This document shows, piece by piece, positions 9,801 through 17,705 of a DNA stretch of 26,890 nt; position 1 is the first letter of the stretch; every line of letters starts with the position of its first letter. The DNA lies in the NCBI RefSeq assembly GCF_000003605.2, contig NW_003130360.1, forward strand, positions 338,464 to 365,353. Reading direction: 5' to 3'. The stretch is from Saccoglossus kowalevskii. Lineage: Eukaryota > Hemichordata > Enteropneusta > Harrimaniidae. A model generated the notes under the pieces. That model worked only from the letters and a program-made list of their open reading frames with translations, made no database searches and was not told the origin of the DNA. The position numbers were made by a program, and so were the translations under genes.

Positions 9801-10078
9801 GTTAAAACAGCCCTACCACTGCAGCTAAGAAATATGTCCTATCACGTGAGTAACACAGTGCCTCGGGACAAGATGTCCAGTTGAGACGAGTCGTAGCAGT
9901 TTGTGCGTGTGTGCGTGTGCGCGTGTGCGTGTGTGCGTGTCAGATTTTTCCACATTGTAAAACTTTTCGTAAAACTTATAATCAATTAGAAGACAGAATT
10001 CAGTTACATGACGCAATATTTATCAATAAACACAATTAGGAATAAACAAAATATTTCTATATGAACTATAATATTATA
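6871..10078. other. AT-rich interior of the 4.5-kb element, no gene seen
   Basis: Open frames are short and lack coding character. A (GT/GC)n microsatellite is annotated separately. The 15-mer GTAAATATAAATACG occurs at 8807-8821 and again at 10915-10929. TACGAGTTATT occurs twice near 8796 and 8839. Confidence 0.4.
9902..9939. repeat. (GT)n/(GC)n microsatellite
   Basis: Alternating purine-pyrimidine tract of GTGCGTGT units. It has Z-DNA-forming composition and is bordered by ordinary AT-rich sequence. Confidence 0.9.
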
Positions 10079-10208
10079 AGGTTATTACGAGGATACCTCA
10101 AAGTATGCACAAAAACAGTACAGAGGGAGTAGCGACCGACGCGCAGCGGAGGTCAATGCGACGGCGTACTGTCTGAGTGCATACTTTGAGGTATACTCGT
10201 AATAACCT
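10079..10208. mobile_element. 130-bp inverted-repeat element (module Y)
   Basis: The left arm AGGTTATTACGAGGATACCT continues CAAAGTATGCAC and is mirrored by the right arm ending GGTATACTCGTAATAACCT. The arms match for about 31 bp, then more weakly through an ACAGTAC motif to about 45 bp. No convincing TSD is seen. A related single arm with the same TACGAGGATACC end lies at 16742-16806, so it belongs to a dispersed family. Confidence 0.65.
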
Positions 10209-10324
10209 AATTCTTGTACACCTTTTTCTTTCCAAGGATACATCATGAGAATGTCAAAAAACAAAAAGTTTAGAACAAAATCAGCAAACGTCTTTGTGTA
10301 GAGACAGGTCAAACCCTGGTGGCA

Positions 10325-10490
10325 GCCATATTTGTTTTTATTATCAGAGGACGCTTACGCGCGTAATCATTCCATATTTTGAATTCGCATTTTCTAATAT
10401 GGTAGGATGAAAATACCCTGTAAAATACAGTAAAATAAGGCACTCTGTAATTTATGGCGTTTCGGTGACAGATGTATAATAATAATTTGT
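10325..10490 (-). repeat. Dispersed repeat (module X), inverted copy
   Basis: Its reverse complement carries ATTATACATCTGTCA, ACGCC, GGGTATTTTCATCCTACCAT and ATGATTACGCGCGTAAGCGT in that order. The same order is found on the plus strand at 16590-16742 and, shortened, at 17495-17592. It lies beside module Y here, as it does near 16742. Confidence 0.75.
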
Positions 10491-11094
10491 AATACTCAAG
10501 AATGGACAGAATCTCGATTGCCAAACCGGATATGTGCGTAGATCAAATTGATACTTGAATACTAGATAGATGAAATTGTACGACATCGTATTACAATAGT
10601 AAAAAACAAACCAGGTGAAGGTTCAAAACCGCGTGAACACGTGTGCCCCTCTTCCAGCGGTGATAATAATACATAAACTTATAATGGCAAAACAATAAGG
10701 AGTTCTATACCATATTAACTTCTAAACAACAACAGTGTTAATTACAACAGCGAAAAATATATACTAGTATGCATGATATCGCAAAACATGTGTAAATTAT
10801 CTCGTTTAGAATTTCTTCGCAAAGTTAAGTTAAAGAGCTACATGCTTATGTCAAGTCATTGCTCTCGATTTAAATTTAAACTCTTCATTGTACGTCACGT
10901 ATAGCAAGCGTTTAGTAAATATAAATACGAGTTTTACACTATGCCGTTATATAGATTTAAAAATAATTAAACAATACGAGACACATCATCTTCAGCCCAT
11001 TGAGGTGCATATAGTTTCCCGTTTGTTTTCTTCAAAAATTAAATAATTTGTGTTACCATGATTTTCCATCAATTTGCATATAGTCAAATAATAA

Positions 11095-11259
11095 CGGAGC
11101 AATTTCCAATTAGCTGACCAATTTTCATGTAGCCAACCGATTTTCATGTAGCGGAGCAATTTTCAAGTAGCGGAGCGATTTTCATGTAGCCGACCGACTT
11201 TTTTTCAAGTAGTGGAGCGATTTTCAAATAGCGAACGGATTTTCCTGTAGCGGACCAAT
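11095..11259 (+). repeat. Right subterminal 19-bp tandem array (about 8 units)
   Basis: Consecutive units such as CGATTTTCATGTAGCGGAG and CAATTTTCAAGTAGCGGAG. They vary mainly at the second base and in the GGAG/CGAC end, with one unit lengthened by a T-run. Confidence 0.85.
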
Positions 11260-11279
11260 TGTATATATGGGCCACCGTA

Positions 11280-11285
11280 CTAATC
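11280..11285 (+). repeat. 6-bp target-site duplication, right copy
   Basis: CTAATC, matching 6779-6784. Confidence 0.6.
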
Positions 11286-11893
11286 GTATTGTGGTGTTTT
11301 AGGGTCAAGTTGAGGGTTTTAGTGTATTTTGTTGTATTCGTCCCCATCTATGGGTTAACATACACGGTGATGTGTGGACCATGCGTTTATTTTCTTGAGT
11401 CGGAATTTCTTAATCTCGAATCCTTGTTGAGTATGTTGTAAACTTCAAAAAATGTTTGCGTTAGCTCTGACTACTTGGCGCTTGTTTCTGGAGTGTCGAG
11501 CTTGAAACAGAAATATTTCTAATGTCCGGCTATAATATAAAGTTACGTTTTTAGAGTTACCAAAACAGTGATTTTCATAAAAAGGATTTAAATATAATGA
11601 AATAATATTTACTGTCATACGGATACATTGAAAGTGTATGAAAAAATGGGATTCCTAATCACAAAGCCCCATTTTCAAAATCCAGTAAAACACATTCTAT
11701 ATCATGATATTGATTCACGTTGTATTGATGGTTTGTGATTTCAGTTTTTGATATATCATCAGTTTTTGATATCACAAATTAAATGTATGTCATGACAGAA
11801 ACATATAAACACATACTACGATTGTACATGTCAGTACTTGTCCTTGGTTTGAAACTGCGCGTTTGTCAAAGCTAATTATAATAGATAGGTAAG
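11286..11893. other. Non-coding stretch
   Basis: No gene seen. CAGTTTTTGATAT is repeated twice within 25 bp near 11745-11772. The remainder is AT-rich. Confidence 0.4.
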
Positions 11894-11923
11894 GTGGTAT
11901 TATACACACACGTAGCGGGGAAA

Positions 11924-12379
11924 ATGTCGTCTGCGTCAAGTATTGTGTTGTCTCCCTCGGCAAAAGTGAGCAAAATTAGGGAAGCATTTCGAGCTTTGCG
12001 CGATGCAAGTTTGTTGTTACAGCAAGCTGTTTCAGCGACCAATGCTGAAATAGTGTCACGATCGCCGCTGCCGATTGAAACCAATCCCGGTCAGAATGTT
12101 CAAGTTAGTTCAAATGGGAGCTCCTTGTCGCGTCCGGTGACTTCCACGAATACGCTCTCCGCACGGCGTTCTCGAGACATCAGAGATGATTCGGTGTTTC
12201 CGTTCGGGAAGAAGAAGGGGTCGCCGTGAGAATCGTGTATGGGGGGGGGGGGGGGTATGCCAACAAGTTCTCGACCGACATGGCCTCATGCTTGGATAGC
12301 ATTGGCCACCACAGGCCAGGATTGGGTACCTTCCACTCAGGAGCGGCGCATTCTGTCAAAAGCTAGATTGCCCATCTGA
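11924..12379 (+). pseudogene. N-terminal relic of a G2E3/HECT-like element-associated protein
   Basis: The ATG at 11924 (context GGGGAAAATG) opens a GC-richer frame with a Ser-rich start, a helix S-K-I-R-E-A-F-R-A-L-R-D-A-S-L-L-L-Q-Q-A, a Ser/Thr-rich linker and a basic patch R-S-R-D-I-R, ending at a TGA (12227-12229). The same frame resumes through a 15-G run into T-W-P-H-A-W-I-A-L-A-T-T-G-Q-D-W-V-P-S, then E-R-R-I-L-S-K-A-R-L. That pattern (aromatic-x-H, L-A, V-P, E, I-L, A-x-L) is what I recall from the multicopy proteins of fish and invertebrates labelled G2/M-phase-specific E3 ubiquitin ligase-like, which carry a C-terminal HECT domain. No HECT domain is present here. The plus-one frame through the basic patch is also open (R-R-R-G-R-R-E-N-R), so the G-run may mark a frameshift. 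Family assignment is from memory. Confidence 0.45.
12241..12255. repeat. 15-base poly-G run
   Basis: Uninterrupted G15 within the coding relic. It may mark where the ancestral frame broke and is prone to assembly error. Confidence 0.95.
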
Positions 12380-12404
12380 AGGGTACTCACAGAAATATAT
12401 TGCA

Positions 12405-12770
12405 TATAAAATGTCAACATAATGATGAAATAATGTAAGAATGCTAACAAAATGAAAAATAATTAGAACATAATGCTAAAATAATATAAAATGTCAACAA
12501 AATGATGAAATAATGTAAAAATGCTAAGAAAACGAAAAAAAGCAATGTGAACATAATGATGAAATAATATAAAAATGTCATCATATTGATGAAATATAAA
12601 TGATAAAAACTGATGTGAGCATATGATAAAATAATATAAAAATGTGAACATATTGATGAAATAATTAAAAAATGATAAAATAATGATAAAAATAAAAATG
12701 TGAACATAATGATGAAATATTTGAAAATTTTTTAACAACATGAAAAAAAAGGATGTTAACATAATGGTAT
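12405..12770. repeat. Degenerate AT-rich minisatellite, period about 25-40 bp
   Basis: The core ATGATGAAATAAT recurs at about 12421, 12501, 12556, 12588, 12622, 12651, 12672 and 12706. The spacers read roughly ATAAAAATGTGAACATA. The long minus-strand open frames here, rich in Phe, Ile and His, are products of this repeat and not genes. Confidence 0.85.
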
Positions 12771-12908
12771 AATGCTAATACAAATGTTATTGGCACTGAT
12801 CTCACCCCATGTCACAAACGTCGTGGAGGGAAATTTACAAGTACAAGAACACAAAACAAATTACTGAAATTGACAAAACAAGTGCCACATCACAGTCAAA
12901 TCAGTGAA

Positions 12909-13280
12909 AAAGAGATAGTATAGTGGCTGTCGCTTCAGACTCATGATCAGAAGACTTAAGTTCAAATCCTATCTTAGACTGAACATCAAATGGTCGACCC
13001 CTACCCTTGGTGAGTGTGCTACAGACTCAATGGGAAGGCCAATTCCACTGGCCGAGATTCATTCACTAACGAATGCTACATTGGGGGAACCTTGGTTAAG
13101 GTCCGCAGGTGCTTGTATTCGACCGAGCCTGGTTGACGCCAGGATAGCGTATTAAAATTGCCATTTGGCAGAGAGATGGCCACACAGCCCTATCATGTAG
13201 TCCCAAACATGAATATGACCTCTGTGACAAAATGCACTATGTATCAGCACTAGCACTTGTAATTTGCACATACAAAAAAA
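12909..13280 (+). mobile_element. tRNA-Met-derived SINE
   Basis: The A-box TAGTATAGTGG is at 12916-12926 and the B-box AGTTCAAATCC at 12959-12969. They start 43 bp apart, the spacing of a tRNA gene. Counting from the A-box, the anticodon arm falls at 12935-12951 with 4 of 5 stem pairs and loop CTCATGA, so the anticodon is CAT (methionine). The acceptor and T stems are decayed, so it is not a working tRNA gene. About 300 bp of unrelated body follows, including GGAAGGCCAATTCCACTGGC and CAGAGAGATGGCCACACAGC, ending near an A-run at 13273-13280. The right border and TSD were not found. Confidence 0.7.
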
Positions 13281-14040
13281 GTCAGGAGAGACAACAGTGA
13301 CATTCAAAGTCCATAACTGTCGCCTGGCACAAAAATATATTTAAAAAAAAAAGAGATATATGAACTTCATGATATTTATCAAGTACAAGTACACTATAGC
13401 GTGAAATCATTGATAAATTAGTGGGAAAAAAATTTAAATCTAGAGTACAAGTAAACTAAGATACATTCTACTATGTTATTCTCGTAGATTCGGAAGTTTT
13501 TTTTTAAAAAAGTATAGCATTTTTTAAGAAAATCACTGAGCTTAAAGTCGACATATTTAGCTTTCTAATGATATCCTACTTATCGTCCTACACCGTCTAC
13601 ATGCGAAGATATAGTACTATGAATAATAATAACTTGCTCCGATGACCCATTTTCCCCTCGCTAACGACGAGGAAAAATGATGTGGGGCGATTCTAAAAAT
13701 ACTGTTGGCCAAATCAAGCGCACTATTTAGCACATAAGAACTATATTTCATTATATATGCCAGAAAATTCCAAATTTCCAAAGACTACGGTGTTCAAAAT
13801 AACAGTTTTGCTGGTCTATCGGAAATACATTTGAAATTTGTCACGTGACCTATGTCAAATAAGCGCCCTATGACAGTGGGTTTGGTTCCGGCTGCTTGGA
13901 CTTACCGTTACCGGTACATGTTCAATGCAGAAAAAAATAAAACGCCATCTTGTTATGGGAATCATTTATAATCCAGATATATTTGGGTTACAACAGTTTT
14001 AATAGTGCAGCATGGTTACAGAAATACATCAGTCTAATCC
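13281..14040. other. Non-coding stretch
   Basis: No gene seen. It contains A- and T-runs (about 13341-13350 and 13498-13505), a small inverted motif CCTCGCTAACGACGAGG near 13657, and a GC-richer patch (13860-13920). Confidence 0.4.
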
Positions 14041-14043
14041 ATT

Positions 14044-14160
14044 ACATTACTATCTAAATCATCTGATAACTGGTATAAATTCAATGATGATAGCGTAACA
14101 CTTATTGATATCGAAAAGTGTCATAATGAGCAGGCTTACATCAGGATTTTAGCAGTTGAT
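14044..14160 (+). pseudogene. Relic of a ubiquitin-specific-protease C-terminus (His-box region)
   Basis: A plus-strand frame reads S-K-S-S-D-N-W-Y-K-F-N-D-D-S-V-T-L-I-D-I-E-K and then N-E-Q-A-Y-I. It is followed by a small disruption, after which the next frame suggests L-F-Y-like residues before Q-L-I-E. In ubiquitin-specific proteases (cysteine deubiquitinases) the C-terminal catalytic block is G-H-Y-T, about 10 residues, then W-Y-x-F-x-D-x-x-V and x-x-A-Y-x-L-F-Y. The order and spacing fit well, and CATTACATTAC just upstream may be what remains of H-Y-T. The enzyme's Cys-box is not in the window. The fragment is frameshifted and cannot be active. It directly precedes another decayed frame, so both may come from one element gene. 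Confidence 0.5.
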
Positions 14161-14208
14161 AGAAATAAATAGTAATTGTTATGAATCCACCAATAACAAT
14201 CGAGAACC

Positions 14209-14805
14209 ATGTCACATACTTGGCAAGATTTGTCTACTTATATGAAAGATCTGGTTCAAAATAAGGCTGATGTTAGTTTATCTCTTCAATATGATATGTT
14301 AAGTAAAAAAATTGCACAGGCAAATTGAGCTTGATGAAATAAAAAATAGGCATGTGAAAGCTGATGTTATTGGTCGTAAGAGGGAATATACAAAACAATA
14401 TATGAAATAGAAACGTAAAAACAAATGTTATCGTCAATCAAAATCAAGAAAAAAAATCTCACAACTGGAGAAGGAAAGATATTCAAGGAGATTAAGTAGG
14501 GAAAATATAGAACAATTGGAAAAAGAGAGAAATGAAGTGAGATTAAAGAGGAAAATATAGAACAATCAGAAGAATGCAATGAGAATAAAGGGGAAAAATA
14601 TACAACTAGAGAGAGCGTTGTGCGAAGAGATTAAGTAGAAAGAACGTAAAACAATTGGAAGAGAGAATTGCAAAGAGAACAAGTAGAAAATATATAGAAC
14701 AGTTGTAGGAGAAGAGATTAAAATATACAACTTGAGGAAAAGTGTAATGCTAATGAAAATCATAGAAATGTACCTGAAGGAAACAATGATCAACCACTAT
14801 TCTAG
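14209..14805 (+). pseudogene. Decayed gene for a basic, coiled-coil-like repeat protein
   Basis: The ATG at 14209 opens M-S-H-T-W-Q-D-L-S-T-Y-M-K-D-L-V-Q-N-K, which stops near 14328. Shifting frame by one base restores I-E-L-D-E-I-K-N-R-H-V-K-A-D-V-I-G-R-K-R. It continues past an in-frame TAG through Y-R-Q-S-K-S-R-K-K-I-S-Q-L-E-K-E-R and R-L-S-R-E-N-I-E-Q-L-E-K-E-R. More units of the form R-K-x-I-x-Q-L-E-x-x follow in shifting frames down to Q-L-E-E-K-C-N-A-N-E-N-H, ending near 14805. At least three frameshifts or stops are needed. Such Arg/Lys/Glu repeats with R-x-x-x-E-N occur upstream of the helicase in invertebrate Helitron-type or PIF1-like element proteins, so a Helitron link is possible but is an inference. 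No helicase motif is visible. Confidence 0.5.
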
Positions 14806-15434
14806 AGAAAACTCAATGGAAGCAGAACATCACAATATCAACAACTCTCCCCAAATGTATAGCTCTAAGGGATATTTGGTAGTAAGAAATGAAAATTATG
14901 TTATAAAATTTCACTATTTCAAGAGCCAATTCTTGGTCTCAACTTAACCAGTTGTATCAACTAATCTTTTGTGGGCAAGGTTTCAATAGTTTTGTTATGT
15001 ATATTATGACATCTGCGAGTCGGATTTTACCCCGGGCACCTGGCCAGGCGGGATTTATAAACAATCAGCTGATCGATATTTAGCATACAAGTGCGTACAA
15101 GCTCACCAAAATAAATTTGTGCAGATTTAATTAATTTCTTTTAAAAACAGTGTTGTTCCAGTTGTGGTACTTGATCCTTTCGTGGTGTTTTGGCATTGTC
15201 CAAAGGGTAGGTGAAACGATACTAGTGCTAGCGCGTAAATTTCCAAAACGGCGATTATCTCAACTTCATTTTCAACCTCAACCAGGTCCTTCAAAACTAT
15301 TTAGCTCCCAGACTATTTCGTCATTTCCTTTGAAATTTTCAGAAACTATTATTCCGATCTGACAACGGCGTTAATTACGGGTCAATTTAAAAGTGTGAAA
15401 CTTTTAAGAAGCACTGTGAAAAAACTATGTAGCA
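14806..15434. other. Mostly non-coding stretch
   Basis: The first 150 bp may be the eroded tail of the preceding relic. A GC-richer segment (15010-15060) contains CCCCGGGCACCTGGCCAGGCGGG. A 70-codon open frame at 15150-15362 has a Pro/Ser-rich second half but no recognisable motif, so it is not called as a gene. Confidence 0.35.
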
Positions 15435-15596
15435 CAGGGACGGATACAGGATTTTCTATTGGGGGGGGGTGTCCAAACTTTAAAATCGCCGGACTAAGTT
15501 AATGATTTTGTCATATTATAAAAAAAAAATTGAATACATTTTTCAACGAGGGGGGTTCGGACCCCAAGAACCCCCCCCCCCCTAGATCCGCCACTG
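15435..15596. mobile_element. 162-bp hAT-type MITE with G-run and C-run
   Basis: The left end CAGGGACGGATACAGGATTT and the right end TAGATCCGCCACTG are imperfect inverted repeats of the widespread CAGTGGCGGATC-x-AGG type that marks many hAT-like MITEs. A G9 run follows the left end and a C12 run precedes the right end, as is usual for this family. A clean 8-bp TSD is not present; TATGTAGC on the left and TATGATAC on the right are only similar. No coding capacity. Confidence 0.75.
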
Positions 15597-15997
15597 TATG
15601 ATACTTTTGAAAATCTGGCAAAATAAGCTTTCATGTGGTATATAACATGACAAAATTAACGTATTCGTTAGTAGTGTAATTTATTGTTTAACATTCCTAT
15701 AAATCATAGTACAGTGCCACCTTGAAATGGTTTATTTTTTCAAAACATCTCTGTCAAGAAACTTCTCAAAAAATGCAAATATTTATATTAATTGTATTTT
15801 CTTTTGACATTTGAGATTAAATATACCAGCGCAAAAGGTTTCTTCAAAGTAAAATATTTGTAATGAATAAACTATATATCTAAATTCAACATTCAAAATT
15901 GTGACACCATAATTTTCTGAATAACTCTAAACACAGTAGTTTTTTTTTCAATTATTACTGCATATTTGAAATAACTTATTACAGATTTAATTTTGGC
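15597..15997. other. AT-rich non-coding stretch
   Basis: No gene, repeat end or regulatory signal recognised. Confidence 0.4.
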
Positions 15998-16413
15998 CTA
16001 ATCTGGTGAAATATTCGACAGAAACAAATCCAACATGGCAGTCGGTGAGTGGTCGGATAAAAGCATAATATTCTGGCTCCTGAATGCCTTGCTTGCAGCC
16101 ACCGCGAGAGAAGTGCACCACCAACACAACGACAGAGAAACTTCTGTTAATGAAACAGAACAATGCAATGTTCTTCCTTCATACTCAACGATCTCCTTTT
16201 TGTACGTTTCAAAATAACTTGTACCATACAACTGTAACAGCTCTGGAGTGGGGTCGCCCATCATACTATAGTACACACAATCCATTTTGTCACTTGATAT
16301 GATTGCTGTAACCAAATAGAATTTTGAAGTGTCACGCATTTTCACTCTTTCATAAACATTACACCAACACAGCAGAATTCTTGAATCAACAATGGTGTTT
16401 AAGATATATTAAA
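15998..16413 (-). CDS. Unidentified minus-strand open frame (possible exon)
   Basis: The minus strand is open from a TAA near 16413 to a TAG at 15998, roughly 135 codons, long for DNA this AT-rich. It reads through N-T-I-V-D-S-R-I-L-L-C-W-C-N-V-Y-E-R-V-K-M and D-T-S-K-F-Y-L-V-T-A-I-I-S-S-D, then T-P-E-L-L-Q-L-Y-G-T-S-Y-F-E, then a hydrophobic segment (S-L-S-L-C-W-W-C-T-S-L-A-V-A-A) and S-D-H-S-P-T-A-M. An exon start after CAAG near 16382 is possible but its pyrimidine tract is weak. The opposite strand also has a shorter ATG frame (16035-16217) in good context with GTGAGT nearby, so the coding strand is uncertain. No family recognised. Confidence 0.3.
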
Positions 16414-16431
16414 ATTCAAATGATATTGAGT

Positions 16432-16742
16432 TATCAAGTATAATTAGTCATAGTTTTCTATTTCACCCTGTTCAAGTTCACCCTGTTGTAATTGAACGAT
16501 TGAAACTGATTAAGCATTGGGAGGTCATCAGATATGGCCCTGTACGGAAGTATTATTGTATCATCACAAAACAAACGAGCAAATCGGGATATACCGGTAT
16601 GTCATTATTATACATCTGTCATCTTAACGCCACAAGTTCCACCGTGCCGTAAGTTTGCGGTATATCACGGGGTATTTTAATCCTACAATATTAGGAAATG
16701 AGAATTCCAAAAATGAAATGATTACGCGCGTAAGCGTCCTCT
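16432..16742 (+). repeat. Dispersed repeat R, copy 1 (contains module X)
   Basis: Matches 17342-17592 with moderate divergence. Shared landmarks are ATCAAGTATAATTAGTC, GATTGAAACTGATTAAGCAT, CATCACAAAACAAACGAGCA and the ATTTTMATCCTACMATAT block. The 3' part, ending ATTACGCGCGTAAGCGTCCT, is also found inverted at 10325-10490. Confidence 0.8.
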
Positions 16743-16806
16743 ATACGTCGGTCGATACTTCCGCTGTACTGTCTTCGAACATACTTTGCGGTATCCTCGT
16801 AATAAC
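16743..16806 (+). repeat. Module Y single arm
   Basis: Carries GTACTGTCTTCGAACATACT and ends GGTATCCTCGTAATAACC, matching the right half of the 130-bp element at 10079-10208. Confidence 0.7.
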
Positions 16807-16931
16807 CTCATAGTATAGTCATACAGGTGTTGACAGTTTATTAAACTTTTATATATACAACATAATTGCAGAAAATAACATTTTGGAAAAAGTACATTTA
16901 ATATATAATATCTTTTTTATTCATACGTGTG

Positions 16932-17272
16932 TCCTGTATTTAAATATGTTGCACAATTCCATTTCTACTGGTACACAAAAATATAGAGACTATTTAGTGA
17001 CGTCACAGTATTCCATATCACATTCGAAAGGAAGCACTGGAAACAAATTCATCTGTAATTAAGCTATTTCATTCATTTACATCATGTAATAATTAATGTT
17101 GTTCAATATCTATTATATAACCATTACGCCACAGTCTGAGTTATATTACTGGTATATTCCTGATACCATATACAGTTGTTTTAGAATATCACTGATTTTT
17201 TATTTATGTTATAAAATACTGGCCTATTTCCCAGGATTAGGCTAATACAATGTGTTATTGTAAATATTTACA
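16932..17272 (+). repeat. Repeat B, copy 1
   Basis: Shares TTTCTACTGGTACAC, ATAGAGACTATTTAGTGACG, GCACTGGAAACAAATTCATC and CCACAGTCTGAGTTATATTA with 23721-24072 and 26193-26440. It contains a CRE-like TGACGTCA. No coding frame. Confidence 0.85.
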
Positions 17273-17705
17273 GTAAGTGTTTCACAGATAACTCAATACA
17301 CTATCAAATTTGGTTTACAAATAATATAATACATATTAGGATATCAAGTATAATTAGTCGTAGTTTTATATTCTACATAGTTCATCCTGTTGTAATTGAA
17401 TGATTGAAACTGATTAAGCATTTGGAGGTCATCAGATATGGCTCTGTATAGAAGTATTATTGTATCATCACAAAACAAACGAGCAAATCGGGATATATGT
17501 CATTATATTACATCTGTCATTGTAACGCCTTAAGTTACAGCGTGTCGTAAGTTTGCGATATTTCACGGGATATTTTCATCCTACCATATAGGAAATACGA
17601 TTCCCAGGATAGGCTAATACAATGTGTTATTGTAAATATTTACAGTAAGTTTCACAGATAACTCGATACAGTATCAAGATTGGTCTACAGATAATATATT
17701 ACGTT
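17230..17705 (+). repeat. Partial tandem duplication with about 373-bp period
   Basis: The block beginning CCCAGGATTAGGCTAATACA at 17230 recurs at 17603, including ATGTGTTATTGTAAATATTT and ACAGTAAGT. Between the two blocks lies the second copy of repeat R (17342-17592). Confidence 0.8.

Larger units (their letters stand above)
6785..11279. mobile_element. 4.5-kb DNA element with inverted ends made of 19-bp repeats
   Basis: The left end reads TACTGTGGCCCATATATACA and continues ATTGGTCCGCTAC. The right end is its inverted copy with one difference in the first four bases. CTAATC flanks both ends. Inside the right end, about eight tandem copies of a 19-bp unit (roughly CRATTTTCAWGTAGCGGAG) run from about 11095 to 11259. 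Three or four units run in inverted orientation at 6805-6870. The interior is AT-rich with no recognisable transposase, so the element appears non-autonomous. Terminal arrays of short repeats are known in foldback-type elements, but a 6-bp TSD does not fit foldback (9) or Galileo (7) well; Dada-type elements have 6-7. Superfamily is left open. Confidence 0.65.

Noticed and set aside
12444-12762. Two minus-strand frames of 87-99 codons rich in Phe, Ile and His
   Set aside because: They lie wholly within the AT-rich minisatellite and repeat its period, so they are by-products of the repeat.
12909-12980. A functional tRNA-Met gene
   Set aside because: The acceptor stem and T stem do not pair and one anticodon-stem pair is broken; only the promoter boxes and anticodon loop are kept, as in a SINE head.
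12943-13155. 70-codon plus-strand frame
   Set aside because: It overlaps the SINE, including its Pol III head, and has no protein motif.
14367-14793. Minus-strand frames rich in Ile, Phe and Ser
   Set aside because: They are the antisense of the decayed Lys/Glu-rich repeat relic on the plus strand.
15150-15362. 70-codon frame with a Pro/Ser-rich second half
   Set aside because: No motif, weak start context and no splice or homology support visible.
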